From: Bacteroidota bacterium
Lineage (GTDB): Bacteria > Bacteroidota > Bacteroidia > Flavobacteriales > Flavobacteriaceae
Direction of reading: 5' to 3'
Length of the DNA: 20,574 nucleotides
Assembly: GCA_023437485.1 (NCBI GenBank)
Contig: JAEZGB010000152.1
Coordinates: 1-20,574 of the forward strand
In this document: positions 6,931-14,606 of the stretch, piece after piece
Layout: each line of letters begins with the position of its first letter
How positions within the stretch are numbered: the stretch's first letter is position 1
The notes under the pieces: model-generated
The model's database searches: none
What the model was told of the DNA's origin: nothing
The model's input: only the letters and a program-made list of their open reading frames with translations
Translations under genes and position numbers: made by a program

Positions 6931-8172
6931 ATGGACACCGTTATCAAGCGTAAAAGTAGAAAAATTCAGATAGTTGCCGCGGGTGGCGCGATAATTTTGG
7001 CCTTGGGCACGCTGGCCTTTATTTCAGCCACCAATAAAAAATCGCTGAATGTGACCCGCGGCGAATTGCTGATCAAGGAAGTTAAAAGCGATTACTTTGA
7101 AGATTTCATTATTTTCCAGGCCAAGGCCGAACCGTTGAATTCGATGTTGGTGAACATCATCGAGGGAGGATCGGTCCAGGAAATATTTGTCGAAAACGGC
7201 GCACTGGTTACCAAAGGCCAGGCACTCGCCAGAATGTACAACCCCAATACCGAATTGGGCTACCTCACCCAGGAAACGGCCATCATTGAACAGATAAACA
7301 ACCTTTCATCGGCCAAGCTCAACATCCGCAACCAGGAAATCAACCTCACCAAGGACCTGGTTGTGATCGAGCATGATTTCATCGACGCGAAGCGCCAGCA
7401 CGATATCAATGAGCGACTGTACAAAAAAGACATCATTAGCCGTAACGAATACCTCTCATCACAGGAAAATCTCCGGTATCAGCAACGCCGCAAGGACGAC
7501 ATCGAGCTCAACATCCGCCGTGAGAAGATGGCCAACCGGATCCAAATCGAGCAAATTGCAACTTCAATTGCCACAATGCAAAAAAGCCTTGAAATCCTGC
7601 GCAGCAATAAGAAAAATTTCCTGATCACCGCCCCTGAAACAGGAAGGCTGACGTCTTTTGACGCGATCCTCGGCCAAACTTTCCAGGCGGGCCAGAGTAT
7701 TGGCAAGATCGATAAAATGGACGGCTATAAATTGGTAGCTCAAGTTGACGAATTTTACCTCGAGAGGCTTGCCGAAGGCCAAAAGGGCGAGGTCGAGTTC
7801 AAAGGCCAGGTGTTGCCAGTAACCGTGACCAAAGTGCTGCCCGAAGTGCGCAACGGAAGGTTCCAGGCCGAACTTCAGTTTGAAAAAGGCCAGGACCGCC
7901 AACTTCAGCAGGGACTCAGCCTGGGCGTGAAACTTACCCTCTCCGGAAAGCAAAAGTCCGTGGTACTGCCCAAGGGAGCCTTCCACCATGAAACGGCAGG
8001 CAAGTGGATTTTTGTGGTCAATGGCAATTCGGCCGAGCGACGGGACATCAAAACCGGGCGTGAAAATCCATTTTACTATGAAGTCCTTGACGGGCTCAAA
8101 CCCGGCGAACGGGTAGTGACGTCATCTTATGACCAATACGGCGAAATCGAAAAATTGAACATCACTGAATAA
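6931..8172 (+). CDS. HlyD/MacA-type periplasmic adaptor of an ABC efflux system
   Basis: This is a 413-residue membrane fusion protein. A basic N-terminus and one membrane helix (about residues 11-31) anchor it in the inner membrane. A split lipoyl/barrel-sandwich domain (about 68-105 and 238-270) surrounds a long alpha-helical hairpin (about 110-230, rich in Q, N, K and E). Beta-barrel and membrane-proximal domains follow (about 275-410), including the GLKPGERVV motif typical of the family C-terminus. It would couple the inner-membrane transporter encoded downstream to an outer-membrane channel. The frame extends upstream to 6889, but I chose the ATG at 6931 because MDTVIKRKSRK directly precedes the membrane helix and the upstream ATG falls within the possible promoter. 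Next gene 20 bases downstream. Confidence 0.88.
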   Translation: MDTVIKRKSRKIQIVAAGGAIILALGTLAFISATNKKSLNVTRGELLIKEVKSDYFEDFIIFQAKAEPLNSMLVNIIEGGSVQEIFVENGALVTKGQALARMYNPNTELGYLTQETAIIEQINNLSSAKLNIRNQEINLTKDLVVIEHDFIDAKRQHDINERLYKKDIISRNEYLSSQENLRYQQRRKDDIELNIRREKMANRIQIEQIATSIATMQKSLEILRSNKKNFLITAPETGRLTSFDAILGQTFQAGQSIGKIDKMDGYKLVAQVDEFYLERLAEGQKGEVEFKGQVLPVTVTKVLPEVRNGRFQAELQFEKGQDRQLQQGLSLGVKLTLSGKQKSVVLPKGAFHHETAGKWIFVVNGNSAERRDIKTGRENPFYYEVLDGLKPGERVVTSSYDQYGEIEKLNITE

Positions 8173-8192
8173 TAATCTTAATCACTCAAAAA

Positions 8193-8633
8193 ATGAAACA
8201 GTTAATCTTGATCTTGGCCCTGGTCCTGGCACCTTTGTCAAAAGCGCAGGACATGGAGACGCAACTTTACGCCGACCTTGTTGCCGCCGGAACCTACTTT
8301 GAAACCCCTCCAACCGATTCAAAATGGGGAAATACCAACACTAATAAGTCTACCCACGCCAAATTTGGCCGCTACGACGGAACCACCTACATCAAGCTAA
8401 TCTCTTACAAAATGGAATTGGATGTTGTACTGGAATATGAGGTGGAACTCAAAAAAGGCAAACTGCAGATGGTGGTAGTCAATGAAAAAGATGAAGTACT
8501 TTGGTCCAGCAGCTTTGTGCAATCAGGCAAAGGTTCCATGACCGTCGTACTCGAGCCCTTTGAGGAATACCGCGTAAAATTCATTGGCAAGGGAGCCAAG
8601 GGCAGCTACAAATGCAACTGGAAAGCACTATAA
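8193..8633 (+). CDS. Small secreted protein of unknown family inside the efflux operon
   Basis: This 146-residue protein has a clear signal peptide (residues 1-18, cleavage likely after SKA before QDM). The mature part is about 127 residues with alternating hydrophobic/polar strands (YIKLISYKMELDVVLEYEV, LQMVVVN, MTVVLEP), suggesting a small beta-sandwich. It ends with YRVKFIGKGAKGSYKCNWKAL. That tail resembles loosely the GxxAKGSxxxxW endings seen in some small secreted or lipoprotein-like beta domains, but I do not recognise a named family. It contains one cysteine (in YKCNW) and no lipobox. It lies 20 bases after the adaptor gene and 27 before the ATPase gene on the same strand, so co-transcription is likely. 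A periplasmic accessory or substrate-binding role is possible but unproven. Confidence 0.75.
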   Translation: MKQLILILALVLAPLSKAQDMETQLYADLVAAGTYFETPPTDSKWGNTNTNKSTHAKFGRYDGTTYIKLISYKMELDVVLEYEVELKKGKLQMVVVNEKDEVLWSSSFVQSGKGSMTVVLEPFEEYRVKFIGKGAKGSYKCNWKAL

Positions 8634-8660
8634 CCATTAACCGTTTATAATCGTTTACAA

Positions 8661-9371
8661 ATGATAACCATCGAAAACCTCTCAAAAATTTTCCGTACCG
8701 AAGAAGTGGAAACCGCCGCGCTCAACGGAATTAGCCTGCAAATAAAACAAGGCGACTTTCTATCCATCATGGGGCCGTCCGGCTGCGGAAAATCGACATT
8801 GCTCAATATCATCGGGCTGCTGGATTCGCCTACCGGCGGCAGCTATACGCTCCTGGGACGTGAAATGGCAGGGCTGAAGGAAAAAGGCCGGGCGCAGGTC
8901 CGCAAGGAAAATATCGGTTTCATTTTTCAAAATTTTAATTTGATCGATGAACTGTCAGTTTATGACAACATCGAACTTCCGTTGATCTACAACAATGTCC
9001 GCGCCTCAGAACGCAAAGGCAAAGTCGAGGCGATTGCCGAAAAACTGGGAATTGCGCACAGGTTAAAGCATTATCCGCAACAACTCTCGGGCGGGCAGCA
9101 ACAACGCGTGGCCGTGGGGCGTGCGCTGGTAAATGACCCCAAGATTATTTTGGCTGACGAACCAACGGGCAACCTGGATTCGCGCAATGGAAATGAGGTA
9201 ATGGAATTGCTGACAGACCTTCACGCCAAGGGGGCAACCATTTTGATGGTGACGCATTCCGATTACGACGCATCGTTCTCACAACGGACCATCATGATGA
9301 AGGACGGTGTGGTATTCCAGGAAAAGAGCAACAAACGCCAGATGCAGGTCTGGGCCGAACAAACCACTTAA
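8661..9371 (+). CDS. ABC transporter ATP-binding protein (MacB/LolD type)
   Basis: This is a 236-residue nucleotide-binding subunit. It has Walker A GPSGCGKST (38-46), Q-loop FIFQNF (Q90), signature LSGGQQQR (142-149), Walker B IILADE (162-167) followed by PTGNLDS, and the switch histidine H199 in VTHS. This is the signature pattern of the MacB/LolD/FtsE group that energises mechanotransmission exporters rather than substrate-translocating pores. The C-terminal 20 residues are polar and slightly longer than the core domain. It pairs with the permease starting 9 bases downstream and, through the adaptor, with an outer-membrane channel not encoded here. Confidence 0.94.
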   Translation: MITIENLSKIFRTEEVETAALNGISLQIKQGDFLSIMGPSGCGKSTLLNIIGLLDSPTGGSYTLLGREMAGLKEKGRAQVRKENIGFIFQNFNLIDELSVYDNIELPLIYNNVRASERKGKVEAIAEKLGIAHRLKHYPQQLSGGQQQRVAVGRALVNDPKIILADEPTGNLDSRNGNEVMELLTDLHAKGATILMVTHSDYDASFSQRTIMMKDGVVFQEKSNKRQMQVWAEQTT

Positions 9372-9380
9372 ACCACAGCC

Positions 9381-11801
9381 ATGATTTACAATTGGATCAA
9401 AATATTCCTTTATCACCTTCGCGCCAACAAGTTGTTTTCGGCGTTGAATATCCTGGGACTGAGCATCGGGATTGCGGGAGTGATCTTTTCAATGCTTTAC
9501 TGGAACGACGAGCACGCCTATGACCAATGGAACCCCGAAAAGGATTCGGCATACCAGGTGCTTTTTGATGTTGACGGCAACTTTTGGCCCACCACGCCGG
9601 CGCCATTTGCGCCCATCGCCAAAAAGAACGTGCCTGAAATAGTGAATTACACCTATTTCAGGAACTGGTACATGACTGAAAACGTTACGGCAAACGGTAA
9701 AAATCATTTTACCCAGAAGATGATGTTTGCTGATTCGGCATTCTTCAGTTTTGTGCCGTTCAAGGTAGTGAAAGGCAGCGCAAAGGCTTTTCGAACATTA
9801 CAGGACGCCGCCATTTCAACCGACGCCGCGCAAGCCATTTTTGGCGCCGCCGACCCCATCGGGCAACGCATCCAGGTGAGCAAACACGATTACACCATCA
9901 GGGCTGTGTATGAAATCCAAAGGCCTTCATCGCTGGAACCCAAAGTGGTATTGCCGCTGGATCTTTCCAACGATGCCGAAAGCTGGGGCAATTACAATTA
10001 CGGGATGATGGTAAAACTCGCGCCAAAGGCCGATCCCCTTGCCGTGGAGGACAAACTTAACGCGGTGAACCTGGAGTATAATGTTAAGCCGCGCGCCAGG
10101 GAAGCCGGGATGAGCCTTGAGGATTACCTCAAAAAGTTTTCGGCCAACAAGGCGAAATTGGCCAGCCTGTCCGGCATCAGGCTTCATTCGCCCAGCTTGC
10201 AGGCTATGCCCGAGGGCCGGGGAAATTACCAGCTCCTGGTGATTATGGCCGGCCTGTCAATTCTGATCCTCGTGCTTTCATTGGTGAACTACATCAATTT
10301 GGCGACGGCATCGGCGGTGAAACGGGCCAAAGAAGTGGGCGTACGCAAGATCGTCGGGGCCGGCAAAACCCAAATCGTTGCGCAGTTTGTCTTTGAAACG
10401 GCCGTACTTACGCTCTTTTCGATTTTGCTTGCGCTTGCCATCGTGGAACTTTCCCTTCCCCATTACAATGAGTTCCTGGGAAAATCGATGTCGCTGGGAA
10501 GCCTTTCGTTTTTTGGACAACTGTTGCTGATTTTCCTCGCGGTTATCGTCTTTGCCGGAATTTTCCCCGCGATTTACGTCGCCGATTTTGAAACCTTAAA
10601 GGTCCTCAAGGGCAATTTTTCCCGAAGCAAAAGCGGGATCTGGCTCCGCAATTCCATGCTGGTACTTCAATTTGCCATTGCGGCGTTCTTTATCATCGGC
10701 GCATACATCGTCTATGAGCAGGTTCGGTATCTTTCCAATATGGAACTTGGGTATGAAGGCGACCAGGTTGTGGTTGTAAACATGCAGAGTTCAATTGACT
10801 GGACGCTGGCGAATTCATCAGATTTGCGCTGGCAAAAATACGAAAAGGCCCGCGAAGCATTCATGAAGATTGACGGCGTGCTGGACGTGAGCAGCAACAA
10901 CGCCATGCCAACTTCCACCTCAAGTTCCAGTAACCTGGACTACGTGGACACATCAGTACAGGCCCAAAATTTCCCGGTCGATTACAATTATTTGCAACTG
11001 ATGGGCATGCAACTCACCGCCGGCAGGCATTTTTCGGCCGAGTTTGCCTCTGACACCATCAACGCCTGCATCATCAACGAAACCGCGGCAAGGCAATTGG
11101 GCCTCAAGGACCCGATAAACAAAAAACTAAAACCGGGGTTCTCGCCTGAAACTTTCACGGTAATTGGAGTGGTCAAGGATTTTAATGTCCATGGAGTACA
11201 GCAGCAAACGCCACCGGTAATTTTTATCCACTTCAAGGCAGTTGACTGGATGAAGAACGTCCTTGACAAGGTCACCGTTAAACTTGACCCGGAAAAAACC
11301 GAAACGGCATTGGCGGCCATGGAGCAGTTCTGGACTTCGCAAATCGAACCCGATTATCCCTTTGATTACGTCTTTATGGACAAGGCTTTTGAAAAGACTT
11401 ACCGCACGTATCAAAAGCAGCGCAGCCTGTTTTTTATCCTGAATTTTATCGTCATCACCATTGCCATTTTTGGGTTGTTTGCGCTGGCATCGTATTCCAT
11501 GGAACGCCGATTCCGCGAAATCGCCATACGCAAAACACTTGGCGCCGATACAAAAGTTCTGGTGCGCAACCTTTCAAAACAATACCTGCTGTTTTGCATT
11601 GCAGGCTTTCTGGTGGCCGTTTTTCCTGCCTATCTTTTGCTTGGCAAATGGCTGGAAGATTTTGCCTTCCGGATAGACATTCCGTTGCTGCCATTTTTTG
11701 CCGCGCTCGTATTGCTGGCCCTGATCACGCTGGCGGTCGTTATGACGAAAGCCTGGCAGGTTACGCGCATCGACATCCTGAAATACCTGAAGTACGAGTA
11801 G
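9381..11801 (+). CDS. ABC transporter permease, FtsX/MacB type with duplicated halves
   Basis: This 806-residue inner-membrane permease is of the large kind common in Bacteroidota. An N-terminal helix (about 19-40, preceded by LRANKLFSALNILGLSIGIAG) is followed by a periplasmic MacB_PCD-like domain (about 45-270). An FtsX-type three-helix bundle comes next (about 283-307, 333-356, 378-400), containing KRAKEVGVRKIVGAGK. The pattern then repeats: helix 430-450, second periplasmic domain (about 455-675), helices near 680-702, 733-755 and 765-795, containing RRFREIAIRKTLGADTK. The duplicated RE(V/I)xxRK motif marks the cytoplasmic coupling elements contacting the ATPase. Last gene of the operon; the predicted role is export of a small molecule or peptide, or envelope maintenance, driven from the cytoplasm. 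Confidence 0.92.
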   Translation: MIYNWIKIFLYHLRANKLFSALNILGLSIGIAGVIFSMLYWNDEHAYDQWNPEKDSAYQVLFDVDGNFWPTTPAPFAPIAKKNVPEIVNYTYFRNWYMTENVTANGKNHFTQKMMFADSAFFSFVPFKVVKGSAKAFRTLQDAAISTDAAQAIFGAADPIGQRIQVSKHDYTIRAVYEIQRPSSLEPKVVLPLDLSNDAESWGNYNYGMMVKLAPKADPLAVEDKLNAVNLEYNVKPRAREAGMSLEDYLKKFSANKAKLASLSGIRLHSPSLQAMPEGRGNYQLLVIMAGLSILILVLSLVNYINLATASAVKRAKEVGVRKIVGAGKTQIVAQFVFETAVLTLFSILLALAIVELSLPHYNEFLGKSMSLGSLSFFGQLLLIFLAVIVFAGIFPAIYVADFETLKVLKGNFSRSKSGIWLRNSMLVLQFAIAAFFIIGAYIVYEQVRYLSNMELGYEGDQVVVVNMQSSIDWTLANSSDLRWQKYEKAREAFMKIDGVLDVSSNNAMPTSTSSSSNLDYVDTSVQAQNFPVDYNYLQLMGMQLTAGRHFSAEFASDTINACIINETAARQLGLKDPINKKLKPGFSPETFTVIGVVKDFNVHGVQQQTPPVIFIHFKAVDWMKNVLDKVTVKLDPEKTETALAAMEQFWTSQIEPDYPFDYVFMDKAFEKTYRTYQKQRSLFFILNFIVITIAIFGLFALASYSMERRFREIAIRKTLGADTKVLVRNLSKQYLLFCIAGFLVAVFPAYLLLGKWLEDFAFRIDIPLLPFFAALVLLALITLAVVMTKAWQVTRIDILKYLKYE

Positions 11802-11818
11802 TTTCAATCATCAATTTC

Positions 11819-11845
11819 CGGTGGGCAGTTTCAGGACGTCCACCG
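11819..11845 (+). repeat. Hairpin in the 3' region of the efflux operon
   Basis: CGGTGG (11819-11824) pairs with CCACCG (11840-11845), extendable by a G-C and a wobble pair. It lies 17 bases after the permease stop and before the intrinsic terminator. It has no T-run, so it may stabilise the transcript end rather than terminate. Confidence 0.35.
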
Positions 11846-11863
11846 AATTATCAATCAAATCAC

Positions 11864-11895
11864 AAAAGCTTGCCAAAACCCGGCAGGCTTTTTTT
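11864..11895 (+). terminator. Rho-independent terminator of the efflux operon
   Basis: AAAAGCTTGCC (11864-11874) pairs with GGCAGGCTTTT (11882-11892), with one G-U wobble, around the loop AAAACCC. A T-run to 11895 follows. It separates the efflux operon from mrp. Confidence 0.85.
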
Positions 11896-11926
11896 GTTTT
11901 TCGCAATTTTTATCCCACCGAACCCT

Positions 11927-11934
11927 TATCTTTG
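11927..11934 (+). promoter_or_regulatory. -7 promoter box for mrp
   Basis: TATCTTTG at 11927-11934 matches TAnnTTTG exactly and continues as CAATCT, a frequent context in Bacteroidota promoters. Transcription would start near 11941, leaving a leader of about 30 bases that contains the palindrome at 11947-11961. Confidence 0.6.
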
Positions 11935-11946
11935 CAATCTGAATTT

Positions 11947-11961
11947 AGTCTTAATAAGACT
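11947..11961. promoter_or_regulatory. Candidate operator: 7-1-7 perfect palindrome in the mrp leader
   Basis: AGTCTTA-A-TAAGACT is a perfect inverted repeat with 7-base arms and a single central base. It lies 12 bases past the -7 box and 11 bases before the mrp ATG. A bound repressor there would block initiation or early elongation. The 7-1-7 geometry is that of Fur/PerR-family boxes, although the bases differ from the classical Fur or PerR consensus. Confidence 0.5.
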
Positions 11962-11972
11962 TACCGAAAAAC

Positions 11973-13109
11973 ATGAAATTAGACAGGAAAGAAATCCTCA
12001 AGGCACTGGAATCCATTTCAGTAGCCGGCGAGGGCAAGAATATGGTGGAAAGCGGCGCCGTTACAAACGTTGTTACTTTTGGCCAGGACGCGGTTATTGA
12101 CCTTGTGCTCTCAACTCCCGCGATGCACATCCGCAAACGTGCCGAAGAAGATATCAAAAAACTCATTCATGAAAAATTCTCACCCGAGGCCAATGTAAAG
12201 GTCAACGTGAGGGTTGAAGCTCCTGCGACAACCGCCGCGCCCCCGATTAAGGGCAAGGCAATTCCGGGAATCAGCAACATCATCGCAGTGGCCTCAGGAA
12301 AAGGCGGCGTGGGCAAGTCAACCGTGACGGCCAACCTGGCGGTTTCATTGGCCAAAATGGGTTTCAGCGTGGGAATCCTGGACGCCGACGTATACGGCCC
12401 TTCAATGCCGATCATGTTTGATGTGGAGAATGAAAAGCCGGTCTCAGTCCAGGTGGACGGAAAGTCAAAGATGAAACCCATCGAAAGCTATGAGATCAAA
12501 TTGCTTTCAATCGGATTTTTTACGGCTCCGGGACAAGCGGTTATCTGGCGCGGGCCAATGGCATCCAAAGCGTTGAACCAAATGATTTTTGATGCCGATT
12601 GGGGAAATCTTGACTTCCTTTTGATCGATCTTCCCCCGGGAACCGGCGACATCCATCTCTCGATTATGCAGGCTTTGCCGATTACCGGTGCCGTGGTGGT
12701 CAGTACGCCACAGGCGGTGGCACTTGCCGATGCGCGCAAAGGGGTTGGCATGTTCCTGTCGGACAGCATCAAGGTCCCTGTTTTGGGAATTGTTGAAAAC
12801 ATGGCCTATTTCACCCCTGAAGAACTTCCCGAAAACAAATATTACATCTTTGGACAGCACGGGGCGCGAGACCTGGCGCAGGACCTGGACGTTCCCTTTT
12901 TGGGCGAAGTGCCGATTGTACAATCAATCCGCGAAGCCGGCGATTACGGACGTCCCGCAGCGCTTCAGGTTGGGACCGCGCTTGAAACCGTATTCACTGA
13001 TCTTGCCAGCCGCGTGGCCGGCGAGACCGTTAAAAGGAACGAGAACCTTCCGCCAACCGAAGCGATCCGGATTACCACCATGGCAGGCTGCTCGGCGGTC
13101 AAGAAGTAA
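11973..13109 (+). CDS. mrp: Mrp/ApbC/NBP35-family P-loop ATPase, iron-sulfur carrier
   Basis: This is a 378-residue cytosolic ATPase of the Mrp/ApbC family, which delivers Fe-S clusters to target proteins. An N-terminal MIP18/DUF59 domain (about 1-85) is joined by an Ala/Pro linker (AATTAAPP region, about 83-92) to the deviant Walker A SGKGGVGKST (108-117). The domain continues with DADVYGPS and the Walker B region DLPPGTGD (219-226). The segment that carries CxxC in E. coli ApbC reads ENMAYFTPEELPENKYYIF (275-293), without cysteines. The only cysteine in the protein is in AGCSAVKK at the C-terminus. A NifU-type gene starts 17 bases downstream, so the two are surely co-transcribed. A promoter box and palindrome lie upstream. 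Confidence 0.93.
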   Translation: MKLDRKEILKALESISVAGEGKNMVESGAVTNVVTFGQDAVIDLVLSTPAMHIRKRAEEDIKKLIHEKFSPEANVKVNVRVEAPATTAAPPIKGKAIPGISNIIAVASGKGGVGKSTVTANLAVSLAKMGFSVGILDADVYGPSMPIMFDVENEKPVSVQVDGKSKMKPIESYEIKLLSIGFFTAPGQAVIWRGPMASKALNQMIFDADWGNLDFLLIDLPPGTGDIHLSIMQALPITGAVVVSTPQAVALADARKGVGMFLSDSIKVPVLGIVENMAYFTPEELPENKYYIFGQHGARDLAQDLDVPFLGEVPIVQSIREAGDYGRPAALQVGTALETVFTDLASRVAGETVKRNENLPPTEAIRITTMAGCSAVKK

Positions 13110-13126
13110 GATTCAAAACTCAAGTT

Positions 13127-13366
13127 ATGACAACAGAAGAATTGACGCAGAACATTGAAAGGGCACTTGAAGAAATCAGGCCGTTTCTCAACAGCGATGG
13201 CGGGGATATCAAACTTGTTGGCATTGAAGACGACAGGCATGTGACCGTACGGTTTGAAGGCGCGTGCGTAAGTTGTAGCATTAACCGCATGACGCTCAAG
13301 GCGGGCGTTGAGACAACGATCAAGAAATTTGCGCCGCAGATTGAGACCGTGACCAATGTGGCTTGA
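13127..13366 (+). CDS. NifU C-terminal-domain iron-sulfur scaffold protein
   Basis: This 79-residue protein consists entirely of the NifU-like C-terminal domain (PF01106, Nfu). It has the start IERALEEIRPFLNSDGGDIKLV, the cluster-binding motif CVSC (Cys47, Cys50), and the MTLKAGVE block. It binds a [4Fe-4S] or [2Fe-2S] cluster between two subunits and passes it on. Proximity to mrp (17-base gap) suggests that the scaffold and the ATPase carrier work together. Length is typical of stand-alone Nfu proteins. Confidence 0.94.
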   Translation: MTTEELTQNIERALEEIRPFLNSDGGDIKLVGIEDDRHVTVRFEGACVSCSINRMTLKAGVETTIKKFAPQIETVTNVA

Positions 13367-13382
13367 TAATTAATAATTGTCA
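13364..13382. repeat. AT-rich imperfect inverted repeat after nifU
   Basis: TGATAATT-AAT-AATTGTCA has 8-base arms with one mismatch and begins on the nifU stop codon. It has no GC stem, so it is unlikely to terminate transcription. It could be an operator for the reductase gene starting at 13468, and the TGATAAT half resembles a Fur half-site. The 85 bases after it show no exact TAnnTTTG box. Confidence 0.25.
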
Positions 13383-13467
13383 CTGGATCGGCTGACTGCT
13401 GATAAAGGTCATATTTTGTCTGCGCCAAAAACTACAATTTTGGACTTTCGACTTTCACTTTTATATA

Positions 13468-14520
13468 ATGATCACAACTGATATACTTATCATCGGGGCG
13501 GGGCCAACGGGGCTTTTCGCCGTTTTTGAAGCCGGTTTGTTGAAACTGCGCTGCCACCTAATCGACGCGCTTCCGCAACCCGGTGGCCAGCTTGCCGAAC
13601 TCTACCCCAAAAAACCCATTTTTGATATTCCAGGATTCCCCGAAGTCATGGCGGGCGAACTGGTGGACAACCTGATGGAGCAGATCAAGCAGTTTGAGCC
13701 CGGATTCACATTGGGCGAACGCGCCGACAAGATTGAAAAACTGGACGATGGTACATTTGTCGTCACCACCGATAAGGGAACCCAGGTTCACGCAAATTCA
13801 ATTGCAATTGCAGGCGGTCTGGGAAGTTTTGAACCCCGCAAGCCACTCATTGACAACATCGGCGACTATGAAGATCATGGCGTTGACTATTTTATCCGCG
13901 AGCCCGAAAAATACCGGGGCAAGCGCGTGGTCATTGCCGGCGGCGGCGACTCGGCCTTGGACTGGAGCATTTTTTTGGCCAATATCGCATCGGAAGTTAC
14001 CCTGGTACACAGGCGAAACGAATTCCGCGGCGCGTTGGACTCGGTTGAAAAGGTTCAGGAATTGAAGAACCTTGGCAAAATTTCGCTGATTACACCCGCC
14101 GAAGTGACCAATCTTCACGGCGAAGGCAAACTTGAGGCTATTACTCTTGATATTGAAGGCGCTACCAGCATCATTGAAACTGATTACCTGATCCCGCTTT
14201 TTGGCCTTTCGCCCAAGTTGGGGCCCATCGCCGATTGGGGCCTTGAGATTGAAAAGAACGCAATTAAGGTAAACAACGCGCTGGATTACCAGACCAATAT
14301 TCCGGGAATCTATGCCATTGGCGATATCAACACTTATCCGGGCAAACTGAAACTGATTCTTTGCGGCTTTCACGAGGCGACGCTGATGTGCCAAAGCGTT
14401 TACCAGCGCATAAACCCAGGCAAAAAATATGTCCTGAAATACACCACCGTATCAGGCGTTGACGGTTTTGACGGCACCCGCAAGGAGGCCGAGAAGGCGG
14501 TGGTGAAAGCGATTGATTGA
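13468..14520 (+). CDS. Ferredoxin-NADP(+) reductase, thioredoxin-reductase-like (type 2)
   Basis: This 350-residue flavoprotein transfers electrons between NADPH and ferredoxin. The FAD-binding Rossmann motif IIGAGPTG (8-15) opens the protein, followed by DALPQPGGQLAELYPKK and DIPGFP, which are characteristic of this family. The NADPH-binding motif is AGGGDSALDW (157-166), with the phosphate-binding HRRNEFRG (181-188). The redox-active CxxC of thioredoxin reductase is absent. The second FAD motif IYAIGDINTYPGKLKLI and the extended C-terminal tail (YTTVSGV) match YumC-type reductases. The [2Fe-2S] ferredoxin encoded 86 bases downstream is its natural candidate partner. A separate promoter is likely but not clearly visible in the 101-base gap from nifU. 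Confidence 0.92.
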   Translation: MITTDILIIGAGPTGLFAVFEAGLLKLRCHLIDALPQPGGQLAELYPKKPIFDIPGFPEVMAGELVDNLMEQIKQFEPGFTLGERADKIEKLDDGTFVVTTDKGTQVHANSIAIAGGLGSFEPRKPLIDNIGDYEDHGVDYFIREPEKYRGKRVVIAGGGDSALDWSIFLANIASEVTLVHRRNEFRGALDSVEKVQELKNLGKISLITPAEVTNLHGEGKLEAITLDIEGATSIIETDYLIPLFGLSPKLGPIADWGLEIEKNAIKVNNALDYQTNIPGIYAIGDINTYPGKLKLILCGFHEATLMCQSVYQRINPGKKYVLKYTTVSGVDGFDGTRKEAEKAVVKAID

Positions 14521-14600
14521 TTTGAAATTTGAAGATTTGGGTATCAGAATTTATTCTCTCTTCCATTTTTCAAATTGCCACCTTTTCAAATTTTCAAAGT
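14521..14600. repeat. Short TTTTCAAATT-type intergenic repeat cluster
   Basis: TTTTCAAATT occurs at 14567-14576 and 14583-14592, with TTTTCAAA again at 14591-14598. An opposite-orientation copy TTTGAAATTTGAA lies at 14521-14533, so the gap can fold into a long imperfect A/T hairpin. Sequences of this kind (CAAATTGCCAC... motifs) recur in intergenic regions of flavobacteria, which I recall from general knowledge of those genomes and cannot search for here. Confidence 0.5.
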
Positions 14601-14606
14601 ATTACC

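Noticed and set aside
13798..14394. 198-codon open frame antisense to the ferredoxin reductase gene
   Set aside because: It is a frame shadow: no recognisable domain, odd composition, and it overlaps a well-conserved enzyme gene entirely.
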